A DNA stretch of 64,000 nt from Cristatella mucedo (GCA_009760855.2 WPIO01000133.1:188001-252000), one strand, 5' to 3'. Positions 10,415 to 20,925 are shown, counted from the first letter of the stretch. Made by a program: numbers and translations. The notes: a model not told the origin generated them from the letters alone.

Positions 10415-10985
10415 GGTAGCAGCTGTCAGGCGAGACGATAGGGTACGAAGCTCTGAGAACCTCTAAGACGTTCTGTCAGGTAGGCAAAGTCAGCCGCCCA
10501 AGGGCCCTGGTTATACCAGCATGATAGATTGAGTCAGGCCAGTTCTGGTGAACAGGCCCAATCGTGACTCAGGCGTTCCCAGAAAGCAGATTAATGCCTA
10601 GGCTGGCAGACCCAGCAGACATACCCTTCTTCAAGCCAAGAGCATTGCACAAGCTAGACAGTTCTTTTTTGGCCCATGGTTGGTCAGCACCGGACAGTCG
10701 CCTTGGGCCCTACAAGGGTTCATGGACACACTACTGCTAAGAGATTCTGTTTCAGATGTCACTGCCACCAAACCGAGACTGCCACCACGGCATGAGGCAC
10801 AATTAACATCAGCACACTTATCAGCAAAATTTCCGGACCACCATCTTTTGGTTTTGGATCGGCTGAAGACGGAGAGAATAGAGCTGTGTAATCTCGTTGC
10901 GTTTTACCCGTTCCCGACAGCCTAAGCGATAATAATACCATAGACATTGAACTAGCTAGGTCTACTGAGCCCAAATTTGAAAAAG
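10415..10985 (+). mobile_element. LINE-1fam fragment (copy 2)
   Basis: Counterpart of 3,590-4,150. It stops where copy 1 goes on into reverse-transcriptase sequence, because another LINE fragment (10,985-11,165, minus) abuts it. Confidence 0.55.
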
Positions 10986-11165
10986 CGCACACAAGATCAG
11001 GGGAACTGCAACAGGCTTGAAATTAAAGATAAAGCGTGCAAAAACGGCACCCCAGCCTTCAGTTTCGATTAATCTAGGGCTGTGAAAGAAGGAGAAGCTT
11101 GCCGTGGTTTCTTTGTTAACATTCCGACAGTTTACCAATTTCGCCAAGTTGTGGTCAAATCAAGC
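10985..11165 (-). mobile_element. LINE-1fam endonuclease fragment
   Basis: The minus strand reads SFSFFHSPRLIETEGWGAVF then FNFKPVAVP. This aligns with the endonuclease domain at 33,520-33,620 (FSFFHTPRSMKTGGGVAVI and FNFKPFAVP). About 60 residues survive. Confidence 0.7.
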
Positions 11166-11169
11166 TAGT

Positions 11170-11539
11170 CGAGGCCTCATTTAGAAATGACATAGCTTAT
11201 AATAGGCGTGCATAGCACATTGAACGAGGATACGCAAAGCAGCGTTAAGTTGGGCCGATGGAGTTAAAGAAGTCATGATGACCACTGAGCTAGAGAGATT
11301 CACAGCAACGTTCGAAGGACCATGAGCCGACTGGTTTGTGACACTTTAAGGAATGCCAAGCGAGCGGGATCTCAGCGCCCAGCCCTGCCAAGCAAGCGGC
11401 TTGTTACCTTGCGGACCTCGTCAAGCGCCCGGAAAATCCTAGGCAAAGCAGTTCCGTCACGCAGGTTTTGATAGGATTGCCATTTATTATTTATATATAA
11501 TTTATATATTAAAATAATATTTATATAATATATAATATG

Positions 11540-11580
<41 letters not shown>

Positions 11581-12685
11581 TATGATAATTTAATATTTAT
11601 TATTACCCATGAAAGACCAACATTAAATGTTGAATGTTTTTCTCTTACTTCTTTAGTAAAGCGAACCCTAAATTTCTGCGAACAGCTATGAAATCTTTAC
11701 ACAAACCTTTACTAACCATGCGACGGTTACGGAGCTAAAAGACCCTACTGCGTGCAGGTTTTAGGTAAAACAACAGCTAAGCCTCCGTGGTTAACACCCA
11801 CCAGGGGACATAAACGGTTCATCATCGCATTTCAAATAGAAACCAGCTGTTTCCAGCTGATTTCTGTTAACTGAATCCAATTGCCTCCAATCTTCAGAGC
11901 TCAATATTGTGTACACAAATACTCAACTGGCCAATACTAAACTACAAATCCTCGAGTTTCGTTAGTAAAATTTCGTAGTGAGAAATTTTTAAACCGGTCT
12001 AATCCAAACTCTTGGTCAAGGATGCCTGTGAAATCCTCTAGTGGACCACACTGAGTTGGGCAAATTAAGGCCTCAAGCAGACTCATAATTTTAACCTCCG
12101 GTGCAACTCCGCAGAATGCGTACCTCAATATTTCCCATAAACATGACATTACCCATGGCTGGAAATGGTTTCACAGTGAATGTGTCACTGAATGATGCTT
12201 TATCATTTTTTGCAACCTTCGAAAAACTGTATGGCAAATTTTCACATCTGCGATGGCCAGGCAAAGATATCTTACGAGAAACCGTCCCTTCCTTAATTCA
12301 GTTTAAAGGGTAGAATTCAATTTAGTAGACCGGCTGTCCTACATTGACTGATGACCATATGTACATTTCTTACGCAACTACAACTACTACCCTGTTTCCG
12401 ACTACTTCCACTTTTTGCCCCTCCCCATCGAGCCTTCACGTTGTCGCTCAGTGACTCTTTTGGACGTTATGGATGCCAGCCACTCGTCTTAAGCCCTATC
12501 TGCTGTCGGACACAAATGTCGATACTGATTAATAGTAACACAGAATTTGTACAGCTACATCGTATGGATGAACCACTTTCTAGGCTCTTTAAAGGCACTG
12601 TAAAGAAAGAATGACCAAGTGATTCGTGGTAGCATTCGCAATATCATCGAACTTAATATTGCTGGACGTGACCTACACAATGTCT
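11170..12685. other. Unassigned interval with an AT microsatellite
   Basis: No recognisable gene. 11,485-11,600 is an AT-rich tract with (AT)n. Short frames on either strand (11,937-12,149 minus; 12,101-12,313 and 12,351-12,614 plus) overlap one another and show no family resemblance. Confidence 0.4.
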
Positions 12686-12691
12686 AAAATT

Positions 12692-13333
12692 GTGGCAGCC
12701 CGAAGCAATAGCCCCTGAAAAATAGCCCCAACTAGAAAGCCTGCACACACAAAAGCCCAGGACAAAAAACCTTTGCAAAATAGCCATAGAAATTGTCTAT
12801 TTTTCGAAATATATATTAAAATGCTTATGACAGCGTACTTATTCTATTATGATAATGAATTAAAATCTTAAAATATATTTTCGTAATAGTATTAAAAAGT
12901 GAAAACGTATTAAAATATATTGCTGTTTTTAAAATTACAAATAATTCAAGAGACATTTATTAAAAATGGACACTTCCTATTAATTTTTGTTTCCGTATGC
13001 CGCAATGTTCTTTTAATGCATCCTGTCCACATGAATCAGTCAAAAGAGTTGTGATTAAATGAAGGCTAAAACCTAAACACTAAACACCAAACTCGAAACC
13101 ATAATTACTAAACGCTGAACGCAGAACGCTAAACCCTACACCTTACATCCTACACACTGAACCCGAAACCTTATTTTTAAATTTTTGTTCTTTGTTGGTA
13201 TGTTTTTATCTCAGAATTATCAGCTTTTACGAGGCTGTTTTTGACTTTGGCCTATTTTGTGGTGCTATTTTGTCGGGGTTATTTTTCCGGGCGGGGGGGG
13301 GAGGGGTATTTGGTCGGGTCACCCGAAATTGTT
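12692..13333. mobile_element. MITE-like element with AAATAGCCC-type terminal inverted repeats
   Basis: The left end (12,692-12,785) contains GCCCGAAGCAATAGCCCC, then AAAATAGCCCC and CAAAATAGCC. Read on the opposite strand, the right end (13,225-13,333) contains GGGTGACCCGACCAAATACC then GAAAAATAACCCC and AAAATAGCACC. So the two ends are imperfect inverted repeats built from a short repeated unit. The interior is AT-rich with many AAAATATATT motifs and no coding capacity. A partial second copy lies at 23,937-24,145. The 172-residue frame at 13,241-13,759 runs through the right end and is rejected as a gene. Confidence 0.5.
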
Positions 13334-13744
13334 GCGTTCGCGATGGCAAATACCCAGCATAGTGTCACTGAATGCAAGAGGCACCATCTCTCTCTCCCTG
13401 TGGTGATGCTGACACACCGGCGTCTTATGACCAGTTTCCTATTCTCTATCCTTCTTCGCACCCTCCTCCTTCTTTTCAAAGATGGCAAACTCGCTAAAGC
13501 TCCAATGTTTAATAGCCGTCGCATGCCACGTATCCCTAATCGTGCCACCCCCAGCACTTACCGCACAGATGGCCGGCTGTATGTCAGATCGATTGAAAAC
13601 GTGGCTCAGAAAGTCCACTCCCGAGACCTGATTAGAGAGACTCACTTCTGGAGCAGATCCGCGACACTACAGGATGGACATGCAGTTATAGTGAGTAGCA
13701 TCAGGCACAGTGTAAGCAAGTATAAGCTCGCAAAAAAACAGATC

Positions 13745-14340
13745 ACACGGACCCACTAAATAGCGTGATGAACAGGTAAATGCTGTAGCTTCTTTTTAAA
13801 TGTCGTCAAGTCAGGTGATGTGACGTCAGTCGGACGTGACTCTCATACTTTGGGAGCATACAAACAAACAGCACGATCTCCTAAGGATTTGAGGTTCGTA
13901 CGAGGTGTAGATAAAAGAGTCCGATAGTTGAGTAATTCTCTTAGGTAGACTGGAGCCAGAGAATGGAGGAGCCTTAAAGTGACGGAACCCTAAAGTCAAT
14001 ATGCTGCTTGATTGGGAGCCGTACAGGTCGGCAAGTAGTAGTGTGATGTGGCAATGCCGACATTATGACCGACATGCATGGCTGAAAAGCTTTATAAGAA
14101 CTATACCAGCCTGATTGCACTGGCCTTCAGATCAGAAAGCAGTGAATTGGAGAAGTCAACCGTGATGTCACAAATGCAACGATCAATTTGGATGTAGAAT
14201 CTCTGTCTAAGCAAGTGTGAAGTTTTGCAATGCTACGCAGCTGAAAGGTGGCATCATTGGCTAGAAAAATGGTGTTCATCTAGAGAAAAGTCACTTTGGA
14301 AGAGAAGACTGCGATTAAATGCAGATGCGGCAAATAATAA
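13745..14340 (-). mobile_element. LINE-1fam 3' fragment, diverged
   Basis: Minus-strand remnant recognised by GACCCACTAAAT, TTTTAAATGTCGTCAAGTCAG and GGGAGCATACAAAC, in the order found in the better copies (for example 42,720-43,200). It lacks the terminal hairpin. Confidence 0.65.
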
Positions 14341-14344
14341 ATAA

Positions 14345-14519
14345 TAAATCCTAGCTGATTAAACAGCCTCTTTTTATATAGCAACAGAAGAGCCTTTACG
14401 GCTATCACCACCGCTTACAGTGGCGATAAAGGATCGCCCACAGCAGGAATCGAACCCACGACCTCGGACCGAGGTCATGCAAGCAACCACCTTACCTAGT
14501 GTGCCATCACGGCTCACCA
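14345..14519 (-). mobile_element. tRNA-derived SINE, family 1
   Basis: On the minus strand the head has a pol III A box TGGCACACTAGG (14,495-14,506) and a B box GGTTCGATTCC (14,446-14,456), about 40 bases apart as in a tRNA. A body follows with GGTGGTGATAGCCGTAAAGG and then CTGTTTAATCAGCTAGGA. Three more long copies are at 19,852-20,022, 22,322-22,503 and 39,625-39,803, all on the minus strand. A head-only scrap is at 26,721-26,750. Confidence 0.8.
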
Positions 14520-14642
14520 AACATACACGCAGAGCCGATTTTGAGCATTAATATTTCCAGTTCTGAGTGTACTCTTCTCCTTTGATAATGAATAGCAAGA
14601 GCTTTTATTTTCATTTAGTTTAAAAAAATTCCTGCCATCCAC

Positions 14643-15390
14643 GTGTGGAAATCAGCAATTCATGCAGAACTTTCGCAGAGAGAATTTGACTTGTTGGAAG
14701 CCTGGGGGGGGGGGGCTCAAGAAAAAATACGACTGCCTGTCATGCGATTACAGCTAGTGCAAAACTCTGCAGCTAGGCTTGTCTGTCGTGTGCTTCGCAG
14801 TTGCCACATTACTCCACTTCTCGCCGACCTGCACTGGCTACCAGTCAAGCAACGGATTGACTTCAAGGTTTTGTCGCTCACTTTTAGGTCCCTTCATTCT
14901 ATGGCTCCAGACTATCTCTCCGACATACTCCCCCATCAGGCCAAGCATCGTACCACTCGCTTTTCGGAATCCAACAGTCTAGAAATACCTCGTACAAACC
15001 TCAAATCCTTTGGAGACCATGTATTTAGTTCGTATGCTCCCAAAGCCTGGAACTCCCTCCCAACTTGCGTCAGAACATCCCCTGACCTGACCGCATTTAA
15101 AAGGAACTTAAAAACAAAGCTATTTAGGACAGCATTTAGTGGGTCCCAGTGATTCATTCTTCACGTTTTTATGCGTGCTGACACTGTGCATGCTGCCACT
15201 AACCACATTTGCATGCTGACCCTGTGCATGTCACCCCTAACCATGTTATTCATTTTGTTTGTTTTTCAAGCACGATTTTACTTACCATTTAATTGTATTT
15301 CCCTTTGCAGCAAATGTAAAGCGCCTAGAAAAAGATTAAGTTCTCTGAGGGCGCTTTATCAAGTACATTATTATTATTATTATTATTATG
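14643..15390 (+). mobile_element. LINE-1fam 3' end with open C-terminal frame
   Basis: An open frame at about 14,643-15,152 carries the C-terminal part of an L2/CR1-like ORF2: RLQLVQNSAARLVCRVL, then LADLHWLPVKQRIDFKVLSL, then AWNSLPTCVRTSPDLTAFKR, ending in FRTAFSGSQ. It is followed by the full 3' UTR with the terminal hairpin (15,318-15,362) and an (ATT)n tail. The element is 5'-truncated; a G-run at 14,704-14,714 sits at the junction. Confidence 0.85.
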
Positions 15391-15640
15391 AAAGTGCAAA
15401 TCTAGATTTTCTTTGGGGATCACATAGGCGTGACGTGAAGGGTCGTCGGGATTCGTCCTTTGTGTTCATGTACCTTCTTCCCGTGTGCCTGCTGCTTGCG
15501 AATGCTATCACCGTGCATTTGGTAATGCTTTATATGCAGCATCTGTAAAGTGCCTAGAGAGAGAGTGAGAGAGAGATTCAGCACTCTGAGGGTGATATAC
15601 ACATTCACCATTATTAATAATTGTAGTTATTAAGATGGGA
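15390..15640 (+). mobile_element. Second decayed LINE-type 3' UTR
   Basis: Just after the preceding tail, a degenerate 3' UTR ends in TGTAAAGTGCCTAGAGAGAG and CACTCTGAGGGTG, that is, another hairpin, then TTATTAATAAT. The stem is partly destroyed. Confidence 0.5.
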
Positions 15641-15654
15641 TGAAATAGCAAAAG

Positions 15655-15880
15655 AAGCGGGCCGAGCACAGAGCTCTGAGGCAGCCTGCACTTCATTGGT
15701 TCTTAGGATGACCCCGGTCGGTTCACATAAAAATTCTGGAGTCTCCCACCGAGGCAGGATCTGAACCGTTTCGCTGCAGAGCTAGTGATGCCCAGGCGAG
15801 ACGAGAAGCATTCAAAAAGAGCCCAAAAAAGAGTCGCCGAGGTTGAGATTAGGAGCCCGGTGAAGTAACTCCTGCTCCTG
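15655..15880 (-). mobile_element. LINE-1fam reverse-transcriptase fragment
   Basis: The minus strand covers the GVPQGSVLGP region, recognised from AGCACAGAGCTCTGAGG and CTGGAGTCTCCCACCGAGG and GATGCCCAGGCGAGACGAGA, which match 43,650-43,800. Confidence 0.7.
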
Positions 15881-15884
15881 CACC

Positions 15885-16262
15885 TTCGTTGTTGCTATGG
15901 TTTCTATAAGGTTCACGCCATCACCGGGTTGCTTAGATGGAGCGCCAGCATGTGTGGCAGCACACGAGGCACATACATTTACTATTCGTTCTACTCTTGC
16001 AGCAAAGTTGATATATATTGTTCATTTAAATAGTGCCTCGTACTCTAGACCGACTGATATTGACTCGTGGTGCAAGTACGGCTGCCCGTCGAAGCCCATT
16101 AGCCGGAGGAAGGAAAATCTGAGTTCACTCCCGTCACCACGCGAGAAAATAAGCGCCTCGACTCCGCTGACTCTGGCTTTGACTGCCGTTGACTCTTTTG
16201 ACTGGCCTTCGGCTCAAGCAGCCGACTGGTTGGCGGTACCAGACGGATAAGATAATCTAGCT
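15885..16262. other. Unassigned interval
   Basis: No recognisable gene. Its last 45 bases (16,213-16,258) are repeated at 16,640-16,684 on the far side of the SINE/LINE tail block. Confidence 0.4.
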
Positions 16263-16400
16263 GGAATAAGATAAGCCGAGCTGGTTTGGTCCAGCGGTTA
16301 AGGTTCTCGCCCCGACCAAGGTCTGACAGAGGTCTTGGGCTCAAGCCCCGAGGCATATGTGAAGCGCCTAAATAGAGATTAAGTTCTCTTGGGGTGCTAT
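16263..16400 (+). mobile_element. tRNA-like SINE, family 2, with LINE-1fam tail
   Basis: The head resembles a tRNA: TGGTCCAGCGGTTAAGG (D-arm/A-box-like) and GGGCTCAAGCCCCGAGG (T-arm/B-box-like). It runs directly into GTGAAGCGCCTAAATAGAG, ATTAAGTTCTCTTGGGGTGC and TATATAAATG, the terminal hairpin of LINE-1fam. A truncated relative is at 50,230-50,325, and a tail-only piece is at 25,935-25,985. Confidence 0.65.
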
Positions 16401-16409
16401 ATAAATGAA

Positions 16410-16622
16410 TTATATTTGTTTCTGCATGCTGCCACTAACCACATTTGCATGCTGACCCTGTGTATGTTCCCCCTAACCATATTATTCATTTTGTTTGTTT
16501 TTCAAGCATGATTTTACTTACCATTCAACTGCATTTTACTTTGCGGCAAATGTAAAGCGCATAGTAAGAGAATGAGTTCTCTGAGGGCGCTTTATCAAGT
16601 GCATTATTATTATTATTATTGT
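16410..16622 (+). mobile_element. LINE-1fam 3' UTR
   Basis: 3' UTR landmarks CATGCTGCCACTAACCACAT and CTGACCCTGTG, then the terminal hairpin (AAGCGCATAGTAAGAG ... GAGGGCGCTTTATC) and an (ATT)n tail. No coding part remains. Confidence 0.75.
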
Positions 16623-16689
16623 TATCTAACGACTAGCACTCGGCTGTAGCAGCTGACTGGTTGACGATACAGGACGGATAAGATAATTC

Positions 16690-17280
16690 AATGTAATATA
16701 TTAGCGTCTTTAACTCCACAAAACCGCAGAGATTATCTGGTTTTTACGTGGGAGAGTTTTTTTATAGCATGCGCACTGCGGCTTTCGGTACTTATTCGGT
16801 AGCCAACAGACTTCATCTCACCCAAAAGAGAAAAAGCGAGGAGCAAAGCCGAGTCAAGCAGCTGAGGTAGCGTGGGCGCAGCAAATCGGGACGGTTTGGA
16901 AGAAGTTGCCACAGTCGGCAGCAGGAGAGTATAGTTGGTTACTAATCGTTAAGAATCGTAGAAGTGAGTTCGACAGACCGGGATCTGAAAAGCTAAAGCT
17001 GCAATTGTCAGCAGTCTTTTATAGGAAAAAGGGAACTGACAGCATATCGACTATACAACACTGAAGGCATAAGGAGGCTGAGCGTGGTGCAGCAGTTCAG
17101 TTAGATTAAAAGGAGCCGACCCGCTTCGAGCTTTGTGGGTCAGCTTAAGAAGTTTACTCTATACTTGTTGATCAAGCAACAGCCAAACAAGCTTTTTCAT
17201 CGATGGAGGCACGTGGTCAAACCTCTATGATCTGTAAACTAGCCTAGCTGATATATTCACCGTCAGCTGCACTGGCCTAG
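16690..17280 (-). mobile_element. LINE-2fam 3' end
   Basis: It begins with AATGTAATATATTAGC (the TGTAA-type tail in minus orientation), then GGCTTTCGGTACTTATTCGG and the decayed C-terminal coding region. Same landmarks as 59,036-59,700. Confidence 0.65.
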
Positions 17281-17284
17281 TAGC

Positions 17285-17480
17285 TTTTTGTTTGTGCTTA
17301 TGCGGGCTGCCACTGTGCATGTCACTCCTAACCATGTTACTCATGTTGTTTATCAAGCATTATATTACTCACCATTCAATTGCGTTTCCCTTTGCAGCAA
17401 ATGTAAAGCGACTAGAAAGAGATTGAGCTCTCTGACGGTGCTTTATCAAGTGCATTCTTCTTCTTCGTCTTATTATTAAT
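17285..17480 (+). mobile_element. LINE-1fam 3' UTR and tail
   Basis: CATGTCACTCCTAACCATGT, then AAAGCGACTAGAAAGAG ... GGTGCTTTATCAAGTGC, followed by a TTC/TTA-rich tail. It forms the left boundary of the third copy of the LINE block. Confidence 0.7.
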
Positions 17481-17481
17481 A

Positions 17482-18420
17482 TTATGGCTCAGCCATAACA
17501 GAATTGAAGTAATCTAGCACAAACAGAACCAAAGAGCTAGTTAACGTTTTTGCAAGCCACCCAAAAATAAAGTTAGTTCTTAAGAACTAAGTTAGTTCTT
17601 TTGTGATAGTAAGTATTAGAAGCAGTCTTAATGAACCTATCAAAATAAATGCAGCTGTCAAAAACTACACATAAAGGCAGATAACGCATTGACGATTGCC
17701 CAACCGCATCGTCTAATAAAAGAGCCCAGTCTTCTAGTCTAAATTTAAGCTTGCGGATTCCTTTGAGTAGTAGTCCCATTTTATCGCCGTTCAGGCATAT
17801 AAAATTGGCTCACATTCAGGATCAAATGTCTGCGAGGCAAACATTCAGGTTATTAGTCAGTGCAGCAGATTTTGACTGTGCAAATGACTGATTATTGGCA
17901 GCGTAAAAGCGACAGCCTCTTTTCGTACATCTTGAATGTAACTTGAATTTGAATTGAATTTCTCTTTGAGATCGGGTAAATATGGAGAGCAGTAAAGGCC
18001 GAGGATGGAACCCTTTGAGACTCCTTACGGTACTGGTTCAGGAAATGGAACCTGGCATCCATACGACACAGAGTGAATTCGATAGGGCAATGACTATACA
18101 AACCACTCCGATGTCTCCTATGCCAGATTGCCTTGCTGTCAATCGTTAGAGTAGGCTATCACGATCAATAGAGTCAAAAGAGGCTAATAAATTCAGCAGT
18201 GCTAGGGCAGGGCCGTACCAGTCATGGTTATTGCACCTTATCGGTTAGATCTCATTGGTCATACCGAGGAGAGGAGTTTTGATGGAGTGCTGCCGCTTTA
18301 AAACCTAAAATTCTTCTGACAATTGGTTCTTTTGCACTAGTGTTTGCAGGCTGCTTGGCCCTTATTCTTTCAAGAACCTTTGACAAAAGTAAATTAGGAA
18401 AACTGTGCAATAGCTTTCTA
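17482..18420 (-). mobile_element. LINE-2fam reverse-transcriptase fragment (copy 3)
   Basis: Third copy of the 2,650-3,550 fragment. In one minus frame it reads a decayed ...GSILG... motif followed by PDLKEKFNS. At 17,573-17,590 an 18-base perfect palindrome replaces about 35 bases found in the other copies. Confidence 0.6.
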
Positions 18421-19850
18421 GGTCTAAACCAGGGGGGTAGCAGCTGTCACGCGAGACGATAGGGTACACAATTCTGAGAAGCTCTTGGACGTTCCGTCAG
18501 GTAGGTAAAGTCAGCGGCCCGAGAACCCTGGTTATGTCAGCACGATAGCTTGAGTCAGGCCAGTTCTGGTGAACAGGCCCAATCGTGACTCAGGCATTCC
18601 CAGAAAGCAGATTTATGCCTAGGCTGGCAGACCCAGCAGACATACCCTACTTCAAACCAAGAGCATTGCACAAACTACTAAATTCTTTATTGGCCCACGT
18701 CGGTCAGCACCAGACAGTCGCCCTGTGCCCTACGTAGCTCACGGACACACTACTGCTAAGAGATTCTGCTTCAGATGTCACTGCCATCAAACCGACACTG
18801 CCACGGCATACAGCACGATCACCATCAGCCTGCTGACCAACAAAATTTCCGTTACACTATCTTGTTTTTTTGATGGACTGCAGTCGGATAGAAAAGAGCT
18901 GTGTAACCTCGTTGCCTTGTATCCGCTTCCAAGAGCCTAAGCGACGACAATACATCAGACATTGAACTAGACAGGTCTATTTACCCTAAGCTCGAAAAAT
19001 CACGAACAAGATCATGACTGACTCTCCAATGACAGGTGAGTGACGACAATTGTGGATGGCACTAATCGATCCAGGCAAACGCAAGTCCAGCCCTGATAAA
19101 AACATTGTTGAATCACAAATACACAATTCAAAATGCTGACGTTGACGATCAACCATCTTTACCACTACTAGGGTAGCTCCTTAGCAAATGATCCCTGTGA
19201 TGATGCAGCTGGTCGCTCTTCTATTTTCCTGTCTAGAAGCATGAAAAAATACGGCGAGTCAATCCCTAAGATGGCAGCATACCCTGGAATGCCGTCCTTT
19301 GACTCCATGCAGCACCTCAACGTCTACGCTTGCAGAGGTCACTAATGACCTCATTCTGAAGTTTATATCCCAATCAAAGGCTACCAGTCCTTTAAACCCT
19401 GCCCATACTGTCCTGCTTTTACGTTGAATTGAGCTGCTGCTGCCACACATAAGTGACATCATAAATAAGTCACGAGCCTCAGGTAAATTCTCATCATCTT
19501 TCAAAAAGGCTGTAGTCAGGCAACTGGGCAAAAACAAGGCTAGATCAAGAGATCTTGAGCGACTTCCACCCAGTCTTTCTTCTATAGTTCTTATCAAAAC
19601 CACTGGAAAAAATCGTTGAAGACCAGCTGAACTCATAAATTGAAACTTCAAGCCTTGCTAGTGAGTTATAGTCTGAATTTAGAGCTAATCACTCCTCAGA
19701 GTCAGCATCGTTTAACCTGTATCACGACCCACTTAGGAATGCCGACGTAGGTAAAGTATCTCTGCTTGTTTTGTTCAATCTTTTGGCAGCTTTTGCTACT
19801 ATAGACCAACAAATCCTTCTTTAGACCTTGTCATATAAAATAGTACTAGT
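18420..19850 (+). mobile_element. LINE-1fam, old plus-strand copy, part 1
   Basis: Continues the third copy. Endonuclease-linker and early reverse-transcriptase sequence can be followed by comparison with 34,150-35,050, with many stops. This is the first piece of one old LINE that resumes after each of four later insertions, at 20,023, 20,839, 21,921 and 22,504. Confidence 0.65.
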
Positions 19851-19851
19851 A

Positions 19852-20022
19852 GTTTTAATAGCTTCTTTTGTATAGCTACACATGACCCCTTACGACTATC
19901 ACCAAGACTTGTATCGGCGATAAAATATCACCCACCGCAGGATTTGAGCCCACGACCTCGGGCCAGTAGACGTGAAAAGAAACTGCCTTACTTATCAAGT
20001 GTGCCGTCATGGCTCACCATCT
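19852..20022 (-). mobile_element. tRNA-derived SINE, family 1, inserted in old LINE
   Basis: Same head-to-tail order as 14,345-14,519, more diverged; the B box reads GGCTCAAATCC. It lies between reverse-transcriptase segments of the plus-strand LINE. Confidence 0.7.
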
Positions 20023-20238
20023 CGTCAGAGCATCGCTCGCACCACACGGCAATAGTTTATGTCCGATCGAGGTTGGAGACTCCAGAGTTGTCCATGTTGG
20101 GGTGATGGATGATAATCATCAGATGTACCTCTGATATATTGTGTACCTCAGGGCTCCGTGCTTACCCATGTTCTATTACCGGTTGACAATATCCCTCTTG
20201 CGGATGTAATTGCCAAGCACCATCTAGGCTTTCACTTC
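20023..20238 (+). mobile_element. LINE-1fam, old plus-strand copy, part 2
   Basis: Covers the region before the catalytic YADD: CTCAGGGCTCCGTGCTTACC, then GCCAAGCACCATCTAGGC and TTCACTTCTAT, where the next insertion interrupts it. Confidence 0.75.
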
Positions 20239-20838
20239 TATAATAATAATAATTGTAACAATATTGCACTTGATAAAGCGCCGTCAGAGAACTTAATCTC
20301 TTTTTAGGCGTTTTACATTTGCTGCAAAGGGAAATGCAATTGAATGGTGAGAAAAATCATGCTTGATAAACAAACGAAAGGAATAACATAGTTAGGTGTG
20401 ACAAGCACAGGGTCAGCATGCAAATGTGGCCAGTGGCAGCATGCGCAGTGTCAGCATGCATAAGCACATCAAGGACGAATCACGAGGGCCCACTAAATGC
20501 TGTACTAATGAGGTGTGTTTTTTTAAAGTTCCTTTTAAATGTGGTCAGGTCAGGGGATGTTCTGACGCAGGTCGGGAGGGAGTTCCAGGCTTTGGGAGCA
20601 TACGAACTAAATGCACGGTCTCCAAAGGATTTAAGGTTTGTTCGAGGTATCTGTAGACTGTTGGATTAAGAAAAGCGGGTGGTACGATGCTTGGCCTGAT
20701 GGGGGAGTTTGTCGGAGAGATAGGCTTTAGCCATAGAATGAAGGGACCTAAAAGTGAGCGACAAAACCTTGAAGTCAATCTGTTGCGGGACTGATAGGTA
20801 GTGCAGGTTGGTGAGAAGTAGAGTAATGTGGCAACTGT
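20239..20838 (-). mobile_element. LINE-1fam insertion, 5'-truncated
   Basis: Minus-strand 3' end with AATAATAATAATTG tail, terminal hairpin, 3' UTR and C-terminal coding region, truncated after GTAATGTGGCAACTG. It splits the plus-strand LINE inside its YADD motif. TTCTAT occurs at both edges (20,233-20,238 and 20,838-20,843), a likely short target duplication. Confidence 0.85.
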
Positions 20839-20925
20839 TCTATGCAGAAAGCACTCAGTTGCACCTTTGCTTTGAACCCTGCTAGCCATCCAGCACGTCG
20901 AATTCTATCAACTCCTTGCTGCATA
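20839..20925 (+). mobile_element. LINE-1fam, old plus-strand copy, part 3
   Basis: Resumes with CTATGCAGAAAGCACTCAGT, TGCACCTTTGCTTTG and CTATCAACTCCTTGCTGCAT. This corresponds to YADDTQLYLCFD...SLAAC with several changes. Confidence 0.75.

Larger units (their letters stand above)
7126..10985. repeat. Tandem segmental duplication, copy 2
   Basis: Direct copy of 1-4,150, starting with the same TCTGAACC(G/A)ACAT sequence. It contains gene B exon 1 and promoter, then the same LINE fragments in the same order. Homology ends at about 10,985, where a minus-strand LINE endonuclease fragment begins. Confidence 0.9.

Noticed and set aside
13241-13759. 172-residue open frame, one of the longest outside LINEs
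   Set aside because: It runs through the inverted-repeat end of the MITE-like element, has no recognisable domain, and its composition shifts along its length. Treated as chance.
14345-14519. Possible tRNA gene (A and B boxes)
   Set aside because: The sequence does not close into a tRNA acceptor stem and recurs with the same non-tRNA body at three other places, so it is a SINE.
20418-20669. 83-residue plus-strand frame
   Set aside because: It is the antisense of a LINE-1fam C-terminal region. The same antisense frame appears at 42,684, 47,544 and other copies.
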